Shown here piece after piece: positions 4,998 through 12,714 of a DNA stretch of 17,717 nucleotides. The stretch covers positions 1 through 17,717 of the forward strand of contig JAFWWX010000216.1 of NCBI GenBank assembly GCA_017517985.1, written 5' to 3'. This DNA is from Clostridia bacterium (lineage in GTDB: Bacteria > Bacillota_A > Clostridia > Oscillospirales > CAG-382). The notes under the pieces were generated by a model. The model was not told where the DNA came from and did not search any database. It worked only from the letters and a program-made list of their open reading frames with translations. The position numbers and the translations under genes were made by a program. The first letter of the stretch is position 1; each line of letters begins with the position of its first letter.

Positions 4998-7745
4998 TCA
5001 TTGGGAAACTTTGTCTGTGATATTAAGATTTATCATTCTGTAAAAAACGGTAGCTGCTTCTGCTCTTGTCAAAGTTGCATTTTGTCTTATTGTTCCGTCC
5101 TCATACCCCTCAAGGATTTTATTTTGCAAAAGTAAACCGATATATAATTTATCGTCTTCCGTTTCTGGAATAAAATCCGAATAATCAGCTTCAAAATCCT
5201 CAGGAAGTACAACTTCAGTTGCGCTGTTAATTACTGCCCCCAATACCCTTATCACATCCATTCTCGTCATAAGTCTGTCATAAGAAAAGTACTCTGTTCC
5301 ATTTTCATCTGCATCAATAAGAGAATGGATATACCCGTTTTTATACAGAACTTTAACTGCATCAATTGCCCAATCGGGAACATCCTCAAATATATCTATT
5401 TTTTCGTTAACAGTATCTTCTTTGGGGATATCTTTTGCTATAGTATCTTCAGTATCACTATCTTCAGTTAATATATTCTCCGAATTTGGTTTCTCTGTGC
5501 TTATATTATCTTTATCTGTGTTTTCAAATAACATTTCTTCTGTTTCGTTATTACTGTCGACATCTTCGAGATTTATTTCAGAATTAATCGTGATTTCCTC
5601 AGAAATATTCTCAAGTCCAAGTATTCTCGAAAGCACCACACAAAACTCTGCGACTGTTATATTTCTGTCCGGATAAAAAAGTCTATTGCCATTTTCATCA
5701 ACTTCCCCTTCGAAAAAGTTCTCTTTGAACATATGGTATGTTGTTTCGTTTGCCCAATGTTCCGCAATATCAATAAAGGGAAAATCTTCAGAATAAATTT
5801 CTATTAATTCGTTAATCCCACCAAGAGAAACTTGTACAATATATTTTTGTCCTTTAATAACAGGAATAAACTCAAAGCTATCAAGATCAATATGCGCAAT
5901 GGCTTCTGATACCGGTGATAAATATGTTCCATTTATTTCGTCTTTTTTTTCAATTAAAACAGTATACTCGCCACTTTTTGGAGTTATTTCAACTGGTATG
6001 GTGTTAAGACTTGCTGCAATTGACAGTTTTGTGGATGATTGGAAAGGTGTCAGACTCATATTGTCTGCATTGAACTCCAGGTTATCTACTTTGTCTGTAA
6101 TAGTAATTCGACCTGCGTGTAAAAGCGAATTATAATCGTCTGATAATGTATAAATATCAGCTATCCCCGGTGTTCCTGACGGAATAAACTTGTTATCTTG
6201 AATTATTCCATAGTCGACATCAACAAAAAGTTCAATATCGTCATCTTCAATATCGACAGGATAGGAGTTTGAATCTGCAAACAGAATTTCCTCGCCTATA
6301 TCAATCGAAACACCGCTGTTATAAACAAAATGTTCAGAAGGATACATTGAAGCAAATTTCAATTCCTCGGTAGGTTCTGCTGTGTTTACAAAAATTAGCC
6401 CGCAGGCTACTCGTCTTTCACTTTTATCACTCGGAGTATTTTTTAATTCTGAGTTATTTTCTCCTATATCAGAAGCATAAAATGTTGTTGATCCCCCACC
6501 GTCAAAGTTAACCGCATTAACACAGCCCATTTCTATAAGGTAATCGGACAGTTCATCTGCCGTATAACCACTGCTCACACCGGGATTTCTGCCATCAACG
6601 CATACAAACACAACTGTTCCGTCTTCTCTGATTCCTGCAGCGGTTCTTGGCTGTCTGTACTTAAATACTGTGTTATTTTCCTGCGGAATTTTCATCCCGT
6701 CTTCAATTATCTGAGTTCCTGCACCAAAGATGTTCGTACAGTCGGAAAAATATGTATCATAATCAGTTTTCAACAGGAAACTGTCACCAAGTTTTAATTC
6801 CCTGAAGCTGACATCGTATATCTGTCGCGGTACACATATAACAAAGCTTCCATTTGGTATAGGGCTGTTTATATTGCTTCTTATTTCTGTTACAACAACA
6901 TCAATTTCAGAGCCTAATGTCAGCCTTGTTTCCTGAAAAACATATAAATCCTTTAAAGCTTTAAAGTTATCTGTTTCCTTGGCCTGCTCATCAGTCGTTG
7001 TATTATTATGCTCCGAAAATATTGTATCTTCGTGGATGCTGTTCTCAACAATATCAGTATCTTCATCAATAACAATATTATTTTCTTCGTTTGAAAGTCC
7101 AGAATACTTATCAAGATTTTCCTCTGTCTTTTCTTTGTCGTATGGCATTAGGACAACTTCAACACAATCATGTGATGATTTAGTTGTTTTATAGAACTTA
7201 TCTGTAACAAGGAATATTCCCCATTCAGACGGAGTTTTATTTATATGAGCAATAGATATTTCAGGTGTTCCATTATAGGGAATCAATTTTGTGGTTATAT
7301 TCGGATACCCTATTTTAGCATAGCCGTTTTCATTAAAACCGATAGCAATTCTGCTATCACAGGATGTAATAATTTCTCTTTCGGAAATCATACATGAAAG
7401 CGGGATTCCTGTACTTGTAATAAAGAAATCCGTGTTTATACCACCTACAACTCTTCCCTCGCCGTTATATGATGAAATCATGCTACCGACAGTATTAAAT
7501 CCATATATATACTGTCCGTATGCAGGAATTATCTTTGTTTTGCTGTTTGGCGAGTATTCAAATGTGAATATTTCCTGCCTTATGCCGTTGTTTATTTCAA
7601 CAGAATTTTTATATGTAAGCCCCGGTGAAATTATGTGTGTAGTTTCTTTTGCAACAATATTTTCTTCCGGAGTGTATGCAGATAAACTGCACACGGTCAG
7701 TAGCCTCAAAATGAATAAAAATAATAATATTCTTGTGTATTTCAT
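4998..7745 (-). CDS. SLH-anchored phosphodiester glycosidase (NAGPA domain)
   Basis: The 915-residue protein begins with a signal peptide (about 1-23, ending CSLSA). A NAGPA/phosphodiester glycosidase domain spans about 45-455, with the hallmark motifs INTDFF (103-108), VDGRNPG (383-389) and NFDGGGST (413-420). The family cleaves sugar-1-phosphodiester bonds, possibly in wall polymers here. A linker or Ig-like part (460-650) leads to three SLH repeats (about 656-710, 787-840, 855-908), which bind secondary wall polysaccharide and keep the enzyme on the surface. Two acidic low-complexity insertions rich in Glu, Asp, Thr and Asn interrupt the enzyme domain (about 203-266) and the gap between SLH1 and SLH2 (about 711-786). 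The start is supported by AGAGGA (7751-7756) and an extended -10 promoter. Substrate not deducible. Confidence 0.88.
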   Translation of the reverse strand: MKYTRILLFLFILRLLTVCSLSAYTPEENIVAKETTHIISPGLTYKNSVEINNGIRQEIFTFEYSPNSKTKIIPAYGQYIYGFNTVGSMISSYNGEGRVVGGINTDFFITSTGIPLSCMISEREIITSCDSRIAIGFNENGYAKIGYPNITTKLIPYNGTPEISIAHINKTPSEWGIFLVTDKFYKTTKSSHDCVEVVLMPYDKEKTEENLDKYSGLSNEENNIVIDEDTDIVENSIHEDTIFSEHNNTTTDEQAKETDNFKALKDLYVFQETRLTLGSEIDVVVTEIRSNINSPIPNGSFVICVPRQIYDVSFRELKLGDSFLLKTDYDTYFSDCTNIFGAGTQIIEDGMKIPQENNTVFKYRQPRTAAGIREDGTVVFVCVDGRNPGVSSGYTADELSDYLIEMGCVNAVNFDGGGSTTFYASDIGENNSELKNTPSDKSERRVACGLIFVNTAEPTEELKFASMYPSEHFVYNSGVSIDIGEEILFADSNSYPVDIEDDDIELFVDVDYGIIQDNKFIPSGTPGIADIYTLSDDYNSLLHAGRITITDKVDNLEFNADNMSLTPFQSSTKLSIAASLNTIPVEITPKSGEYTVLIEKKDEINGTYLSPVSEAIAHIDLDSFEFIPVIKGQKYIVQVSLGGINELIEIYSEDFPFIDIAEHWANETTYHMFKENFFEGEVDENGNRLFYPDRNITVAEFCVVLSRILGLENISEEITINSEINLEDVDSNNETEEMLFENTDKDNISTEKPNSENILTEDSDTEDTIAKDIPKEDTVNEKIDIFEDVPDWAIDAVKVLYKNGYIHSLIDADENGTEYFSYDRLMTRMDVIRVLGAVINSATEVVLPEDFEADYSDFIPETEDDKLYIGLLLQNKILEGYEDGTIRQNATLTRAEAATVFYRMINLNITDKVSQ

Positions 7746-7774
7746 AATTATCCTCTTGTTTTAATTATAGGTTG

Positions 7775-7803
7775 ATTATATCATATTTTTTTCAGCAATT
7801 CAA
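7775..7803 (-). promoter_or_regulatory. Promoter of the SLH glycosidase gene
   Basis: Read leftward: TTGAAT (7803-7798), a 17-base spacer, TATAAT (7780-7775), with TGA directly before the -10 box (extended -10). The 5' leader would be about 22 bases, ending in the AGAGGA ribosome site. Confidence 0.7.
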
Positions 7804-7857
7804 ATGTAAATAGTGATAATATTAGTATTATTTTGTAATAAATTAATGACATTAGCC

Positions 7858-7886
7858 TTTACAAAGCAAAAAAAGTGTAGTAAAAT
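7858..7886 (+). promoter_or_regulatory. Promoter of the FkbM-type methyltransferase gene
   Basis: TTTACA (7858-7863) and TAAAAT (7881-7886) are separated by exactly 17 bases, about 40 bases before the gene. It runs divergently from the glycosidase promoter, about 55 bases away. Confidence 0.6.
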
Positions 7887-7926
7887 TAAAATTAATGAAT
7901 AAAAAAGCAAAAGGTCGGTGAAAAGG

Positions 7927-9015
7927 GTGTCATTTGATGATTTGTTTGAAATAAAAGAAGATTTATGGACATATCTTGCAAGAACAGAAAAAAACATTGT
8001 TATGTACGGAACGGGCAATGGTGCAGATAAGATTATTGATGTTTTTGAAAATAAAGGTATTGAACTTTATGGAATCTTTGCAAGTGATGATTTTGCACGA
8101 GGACAGAATTTCAGAGGTTATACAGTTAAAAAATATTCTGATTTTGCAAAAGAGCTTGATGACTTTATTGTAGTTGTGTCCTTCGCATCCCAGAGGGACG
8201 AAGTTCTTGAAAATATATATAAAATTGCTTCCGAAAGAGAGCTTTATGCACCGGATGTTCCGGTTTTTGGAGAGGGACTTTTTGATCTTAAGTTTTTCAA
8301 TCAGAATATAAATAAGTTAAGATATGTTTATTCAAAGCTTGCTGATGATATGTCGAGAAAAACATTTATTTCTACTATTGCTTTTAAGCTTACCGGAAAG
8401 ATTTCATTTCTTAAGGAATGTGAAACAATTGATGATGAAATTAATATTCTGATTTCAAACCTTATAAAGAACAAGAATTATATTGATGTTGGTGCCTATA
8501 CCGGAGATACGGTTGAAAAATATACGGATTTATTTGGCAATGAAATGACAATATATGCAATAGAGCCGGATGCAAAAAATTATAAAAAGATGCTTGAACG
8601 ATTTTCTCAAAAAGGTATTTCTTGCAGGTCTTTTAATGTTGCCGGCTGGGACAAAACTGAAACACTAAAATTTTATGCAAGATCCGGCAGAGCAAGTACT
8701 GTTGATAATACAGCAGGTTCTATAAAATTTAAAGAAATACCGGGTCAGAAACTTGATGATATTATCAATGACGGCATTGGTTTTATTAAAATAGATGCAG
8801 AAGGTGCTGACAGTAAAGTAATAGACGGATTATTTGAAACAATAAAGACTAATCTTCCCTGTATGAAGATTGCTGCATACCACAGAAATGAAGACTATTT
8901 TTCTATTCCTTTAACTGTTGATAAAATAAACTCTGATTATCGACTTTATATGAGGCATCTTAAATATGTTCCCGGATGGGACACTGATTTTATTTTTGCT
9001 TTTTCAAAGGACTAA
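7927..9015 (+). CDS. FkbM family S-adenosylmethionine-dependent methyltransferase
   Basis: The protein has two parts (numbered from an upstream GTG at 7918). Residues about 20-130 form a small Rossmann-like region with MYGTGNGADKII, resembling the NAD- or sugar-nucleotide-like domain often found before FkbM methyltransferases. Residues about 175-362 hold the methyltransferase: YIDVGAYTGDT (188-198) is the SAM-binding motif, AIEPD (214-218) the acidic second-strand motif, and FIKIDAEGAD (289-298) the family's characteristic post-motif. Such enzymes O-methylate sugars or natural products; no substrate can be named here. I start at GTG 7927 because AAGG and GGTGA (7911-7921) would pair with the rRNA tail at proper spacing; GTG 7918 lies inside that site. 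Its stop interlocks with the stop of the convergent peptidase gene. Confidence 0.85.
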   Translation: MSFDDLFEIKEDLWTYLARTEKNIVMYGTGNGADKIIDVFENKGIELYGIFASDDFARGQNFRGYTVKKYSDFAKELDDFIVVVSFASQRDEVLENIYKIASERELYAPDVPVFGEGLFDLKFFNQNINKLRYVYSKLADDMSRKTFISTIAFKLTGKISFLKECETIDDEINILISNLIKNKNYIDVGAYTGDTVEKYTDLFGNEMTIYAIEPDAKNYKKMLERFSQKGISCRSFNVAGWDKTETLKFYARSGRASTVDNTAGSIKFKEIPGQKLDDIINDGIGFIKIDAEGADSKVIDGLFETIKTNLPCMKIAAYHRNEDYFSIPLTVDKINSDYRLYMRHLKYVPGWDTDFIFAFSKD

Positions 9016-10037
9016 ATATTAATTAGCGAGCCAAGTCCGGTACATAAATCGTAACCCGGTCTTGCGGAAAACTCTCCGTTACCACCTGTTGTAATGTCAT
9101 TAAATACATTATATGGATTTGTGTATGATGTTTCTCCTGCCATATTATATAAATATCTTATCATATTACTTTTATCGCTTAGAGCAGTATATGATATAAG
9201 ATTAGCAATAATACCTGCAATTACAGCCGCGGCTATACTTGTTCCTCCAGCGCTGTACCAACCGAATGAATCTTCAATTGATGAATGGTAAACAGCATAC
9301 CCTGTATCAGGGTCTGCGAGAAACGAAACATCCGGAACTCCCCTTTTCCCCATTGTTAGTGTATTTATGGGACTGAATTTCAACTGATAATCGGGAATGT
9401 CTATATAACGACATATACCACCTCCGGATTCTGTCCAGGCACTCTCAACCCCATTTCTGTTTCCGTTATTATCTATGTCAAGGGATGTTCCGCCAACTGA
9501 TATACACTGAGGAAAACAAGACGGAAAGAACGCGCCTGCTCCGTAATCACCTGCTGAGGCAATAAAAACAGTATTGTTGTTGTAGATATCGCTATATTTT
9601 AAATACTCCTCTTCAAAGGGTGCCTGAAAAGTTTGAAGTATTATATCCGTATTAAGTTCAATTGCTGTTTTTACAGCATCAATGACACCCGGCACTGTAA
9701 AATTAGTCGCTCTTATGATTCGTATTTCAGAATATGGCGATATTCCGTGTATCCACTGGGTATCAACACTTGGTTCAATATAAGCTGAAAAATTAAAATT
9801 ATCTCCGTTATTTATATCACCGTAAAATTTAAGCTCAGTTTCCGGCAAACCAAACTCACGGGAAAAAATATTTAGATTATTTTGCAGGTACCTGTTTCCA
9901 ATAAAATCAATCACAGCAACACTTACACCGTTTCCGTTTCCGTAATTTGAAATATTATATGCTTTTTTTATTTGTTGTGGACTGTAACCGATTGACGAAT
10001 TTTCCGATACCTCGTTTACAATAAGACTGGTTTTCAT
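9012..10037 (-). CDS. Leaderless S53 (sedolisin-type) serine-carboxyl peptidase
   Basis: The 341-residue protein is a subtilisin-fold peptidase of the sedolisin (S53) type. The catalytic residues are present: Glu88 and Asp92 in IEPSVDTQW, oxyanion Asp164 in ASAGDYG, and Ser267 in GGTSIAAA. VGGTSLDID (181-189), AWTESGGGIC (200-209) and the calcium-site residues Asp314 (NDITTG) and Asp330 (PGYDLCTG) are also typical. Three things are odd: there is no signal peptide, there is no pro-kumamolisin propeptide (the catalytic domain begins almost at residue 20), and the Pro that usually follows SxxA is Ala. Known sedolisins are secreted as acid-active proenzymes, so this copy may act inside the cell or be exported another way. 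The start is supported by GGAGG (10046-10050). Residues near the active site suggest an active enzyme, but this is inference. Confidence 0.83.
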   Translation of the reverse strand: MKTSLIVNEVSENSSIGYSPQQIKKAYNISNYGNGNGVSVAVIDFIGNRYLQNNLNIFSREFGLPETELKFYGDINNGDNFNFSAYIEPSVDTQWIHGISPYSEIRIIRATNFTVPGVIDAVKTAIELNTDIILQTFQAPFEEEYLKYSDIYNNNTVFIASAGDYGAGAFFPSCFPQCISVGGTSLDIDNNGNRNGVESAWTESGGGICRYIDIPDYQLKFSPINTLTMGKRGVPDVSFLADPDTGYAVYHSSIEDSFGWYSAGGTSIAAAVIAGIIANLISYTALSDKSNMIRYLYNMAGETSYTNPYNVFNDITTGGNGEFSARPGYDLCTGLGSLINI

Positions 10038-10087
10038 TGCTTTTTCCTCCCTGCAAATTATTGAATGATAATTTTGCGTTAATATAC

Positions 10088-10116
10088 TTGATTTTTTTGG
10101 AATTTTGTAGTATAAT
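10088..10116 (+). promoter_or_regulatory. Promoter of the VOC - acyl synthetase - ACP cluster
   Basis: TTGATT (10088-10093) and TATAAT (10111-10116) with a 17-base spacer lie about 54 bases before the GTG start. The hexamers are the same as in the promoter at 17445-17473. The divergent peptidase promoter is not clear; a weak TTTCAA / TATACT pair overlaps here on the other strand. Confidence 0.65.
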
Positions 10117-10169
10117 ATATTAATAATATTCTTGAAATATTATATTAAATTGATGAAAGGAGGTTAATT

Positions 10170-10577
10170 GTGAGTAAAATTACAGGCTTTCACCATATTG
10201 CACTTAATGTATCTGATTTTGAAAAATCATACAAATTTTATACGGAATGTCTCGGATTTACCGAATATAGACGCTGGACAACCGAGGACGGAATGAAAAC
10301 AATAGCGTTGCTTCAGTGTGGTAACGGCAATATGCTTGAGATTTTTTCTTCAGCTATTCCTGGTAATGTGTGTGATAACATAGCCGGCGATATTATTCAT
10401 TTTGCACTCCGTGTTGATGATGCAAAATTATGGTATGATAAGGCAATAGCATATGGCTGTGAATCCCATATGATAGCAGAGCCTAAGATGTTGCCTGCAA
10501 ATCCCCCAATTTCCTGTGTTATAGGTTTTGTTAAGGGACCAGACGGTGAACTTATTGAATTTTTCGAAGAGCATTGA
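10170..10577 (+). CDS. VOC family (glyoxalase I fold) protein
   Basis: A 135-residue single vicinal-oxygen-chelate unit pair: FHHIALNVSDFEKSYKFY opens module one and IIHFALRVDD opens module two. The four usual metal ligands can be assigned: His9, Glu57 (MLEIF), His77 (IHFAL) and Glu130 (LIEFF), so it likely binds a divalent metal. Family members include glyoxalase I, dioxygenases, epimerases and resistance proteins, and I cannot choose between them. Translation starts at GTG (10170) behind the strong site AAAGGAGGT (10156-10164). It precedes the acyl synthetase by 67 bases with no terminator between, so it is probably co-transcribed with it; a metabolic link is not established. Confidence 0.85.
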   Translation: MSKITGFHHIALNVSDFEKSYKFYTECLGFTEYRRWTTEDGMKTIALLQCGNGNMLEIFSSAIPGNVCDNIAGDIIHFALRVDDAKLWYDKAIAYGCESHMIAEPKMLPANPPISCVIGFVKGPDGELIEFFEEH

Positions 10578-10644
10578 ATAAAAACTACATAAATACATTT
10601 ATTTTAAGAGAACTAGCAAAAATATTCTGCGAAAGGAAGGTTTT

Positions 10645-12348
10645 ATGTCCAAAATAATAAATAAAAATTATACAAGTATCGATTCTATACTTCATTTTAA
10701 TAACAATCTTGCTGAAAAATACGGCGATAAAGTTGCATATAAATATTTTGACAGCAAAAAGAATGTTCTTGAAATGACCTATAATGATTTTTCATATAAT
10801 AACACTGCGCTTTCTGCAGGATTTACCGATATGGGACTTTCTTCAAAGCGTATTGCTGTTGTCGGAGAAAGTTGTCCTGAATGGGTAATGACATATATTG
10901 CCACATTATCAATCGGTAGTGTATCCATTCCCCTTGACAAAGAGCTTGCAATTGATGAGCTTTTCAATTTCCTTGAAATCAGCGAAGCTGATGCTATTGT
11001 TTTTACAAAGAGCTTTTGTGCAAAGTTCAAAGACAGAATTATGTCTTCTGACGGAAATATGATATATATTCCCGTAGGATGTGACGATGATGAGCTTCTT
11101 GGATGTAAAAATGTAGTCAAATTTGAGGATGTTTTAAAAAGCGGAGTAGAAAATATTAAAAACGGCTTTGTAATTCCGGATTATGAAGTGTCTGATGATA
11201 TGAGAGAAATGCTTTTCACATCCGGTACAACAGGCACAAGTAAGTGTGTTATGCTTTCCGAAAAAAATGTTATTTCCTGCGTAAATTCTGCCTGTGCTAC
11301 TGTAGATTTCTCCAAGGACGATGTAATTGTTTCTGTTCTTCCGCTTCATCATACTTACGAACTTGCTGTTATGATCAGCGCACTTAATTTAGGTGCTACA
11401 ATATGTATAAACGATAATCTTAAGTATGTTTTGAAGAATTTTAAACTTTTTAGACCTACCGGACTTGTTCTTGTTCCTTTATTTGTAAATACAATGTATA
11501 AAAAAATAATGGATGAAGCTAGAAAGACCGGTCAACTTAAAAAAATGAAGTTTGGTCTCACTGTAAGCAGCGGACTTCGTAAAGTCGGAATTGATTTGAG
11601 AAAAAAGCTTTTTTCTCAGGTTCTTGAAGCCTTTGGTGGAAGACTAACAAAGATAGTGTGTGGTGGAGCTGCACTGAATCCGGATTATGCCGACACATTT
11701 GAGAAATTCGGCGTTAATATATATGAGGGCTACGGCATTACAGAGTGTTCACCTCTTATTTCCGTAAATCCCTTTACAGCCCCCAAAAGAGACTCTGTAG
11801 GTCCTACAGTTCCCTCCTGTGAAGTAAAGATTGACGGAAATTCAACCAACAGCAAGGGTTTTATTGAAGGCGAAATCCTTGTTAAGGGCGAAAATGTAAT
11901 GCTCGGATATTACAAAAATATGGAAGCTACCGCCGAGGTGTTTACTGATGATGGCTATTTTAGAACCGGTGACATCGGATATATGGACAAAGACGGTTAT
12001 ATATACATTACCGGTAGAAAAAAGAGCGTTATCGTCCTTGAAAACGGTAAAAACGTATTTCCTGAAGAAATTGAAGAATACCTTTCAAGCATTGAAACAA
12101 TTGCGGAGTGTGTGGTTGTCGGAAGGCGCGACGGTGAAAACGTGGTGCTTACAGCAATCATCTACCCTGCGTTTGATAAATTTGAAAAAGGCACAGATCT
12201 CAATGTTATCGCTGACAGCATAAAGGGAAGCATTAATGCGATGAACAAGAAGCTTCCGAGCTTTAAGCAGGTACGCAACATTGAACTGCGTCAGAATGAA
12301 TTCGAAAAAACAACATCACGCAAGATAAAGAGATATCTTGTAAAGTAA
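10645..12348 (+). CDS. AMP-binding acyl-CoA / acyl-ACP synthetase
   Basis: The 567-residue adenylate-forming enzyme activates a carboxylic acid with ATP and transfers it to a thiol. Visible signatures are the P-loop FTSGTTGTSK (191-200), YGITECSP (363-370), YFRTGDIGYMD (438-448), TGRKK (456-460) and a C-terminal TSRKIKR with the likely catalytic Lys560. Its length and sequence are closest to long-chain fatty acid-CoA ligases. The gene for an acyl carrier protein follows after 21 bases, so the acceptor may be that protein rather than CoA, as in acyl-ACP synthetases used for fatty acid scavenging or lipid tailoring. Ribosome site GGAAGG precedes the ATG. Acid specificity cannot be read from the sequence. 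Confidence 0.88.
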   Translation: MSKIINKNYTSIDSILHFNNNLAEKYGDKVAYKYFDSKKNVLEMTYNDFSYNNTALSAGFTDMGLSSKRIAVVGESCPEWVMTYIATLSIGSVSIPLDKELAIDELFNFLEISEADAIVFTKSFCAKFKDRIMSSDGNMIYIPVGCDDDELLGCKNVVKFEDVLKSGVENIKNGFVIPDYEVSDDMREMLFTSGTTGTSKCVMLSEKNVISCVNSACATVDFSKDDVIVSVLPLHHTYELAVMISALNLGATICINDNLKYVLKNFKLFRPTGLVLVPLFVNTMYKKIMDEARKTGQLKKMKFGLTVSSGLRKVGIDLRKKLFSQVLEAFGGRLTKIVCGGAALNPDYADTFEKFGVNIYEGYGITECSPLISVNPFTAPKRDSVGPTVPSCEVKIDGNSTNSKGFIEGEILVKGENVMLGYYKNMEATAEVFTDDGYFRTGDIGYMDKDGYIYITGRKKSVIVLENGKNVFPEEIEEYLSSIETIAECVVVGRRDGENVVLTAIIYPAFDKFEKGTDLNVIADSIKGSINAMNKKLPSFKQVRNIELRQNEFEKTTSRKIKRYLVK

Positions 12349-12369
12349 ACAGAAACGGAGAGTATTATT

Positions 12370-12597
12370 ATGTTTGAACAGCTTAAGGAAATCCTCGTGG
12401 AGGATATGCAGATTAAAGAAGAGCTTATAAAGCCTGAGGCAGAGCTTGTAAACGACCTTGGAATGAATTCAATTGAGCTTTCTGAGCTTGTACTCGCCTG
12501 CGAAGAAAAATTCAACGTTGAAATCGACGAGGAAAGAGCAAAGGACTTTCTGACAATCAGCGACGTTGTTGCTTATATGGACGAAATAGCAGGTTAA
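12370..12597 (+). CDS. Acyl carrier protein partner of the synthetase
   Basis: The 75-residue acidic four-helix protein resembles acyl carrier proteins. The phosphopantetheine attachment region reads DLGMNSIEL (29-37), with Ser34 as the expected attachment residue. The usual Asp just before it (DS) is Asn33, a change seen in some specialised carriers but absent from the typical fatty-acid-synthase ACP. It sits 21 bases behind the synthetase, with a CGGAG ribosome site between. A strong terminator follows, so it ends the operon. I infer that it receives the acyl group from the neighbouring enzyme. The downstream enzyme using the loaded carrier is not in this window. Confidence 0.88.
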   Translation: MFEQLKEILVEDMQIKEELIKPEAELVNDLGMNSIELSELVLACEEKFNVEIDEERAKDFLTISDVVAYMDEIAG

Positions 12598-12612
12598 AAT
12601 ATACATAAAATC

Positions 12613-12649
12613 ATACCACTACGGGTTAATATCGTAGTGGTATTTTTTT
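12613..12649 (+). terminator. Terminator of the acyl synthetase/ACP operon
   Basis: A perfect 11-bp stem (12613-12623 with 12633-12643) and a nine-base loop are followed by TTTTTT. It lies 15 bases beyond the ACP stop codon. Confidence 0.9.
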
Positions 12650-12663
12650 ACCTTATATTTAAC

Positions 12664-12702
12664 AAAAGAGAACCGCACCCAGTTATGAGTGCGGCTCTTT
12701 TT
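12664..12702 (-). terminator. Terminator of the large dockerin/MBG gene
   Basis: A 10-bp GC-rich stem (12669-12678 with 12689-12698) has flanking A/T runs on both sides, so it can act on both strands. On the minus strand its one imperfect pair becomes a G-U wobble, and it lies just past the 12715 stop, which points to the leftward gene. With 12613-12649 it makes two terminators back to back. Confidence 0.8.
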
Positions 12703-12714
12703 AATTATTGCAGA

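Noticed and set aside
7800..8018. 72-codon leftward frame at the start of the methyltransferase gene
   Set aside because: Overlaps the promoter and coding start of the real gene on the opposite strand, no ribosome site, no homology.
9026..9060. Weak inverted repeat (CCGG arms) near the convergent stops as terminator
   Set aside because: Imperfect short stem with a long loop and no T-run; lies in coding sequence of the peptidase.
9012..10037. Subtilisin-like S8 peptidase instead of S53
   Set aside because: The Asp-His-Ser triad of S8 is absent; Glu88/Asp92, Asp164 and Ser267 follow the sedolisin pattern.
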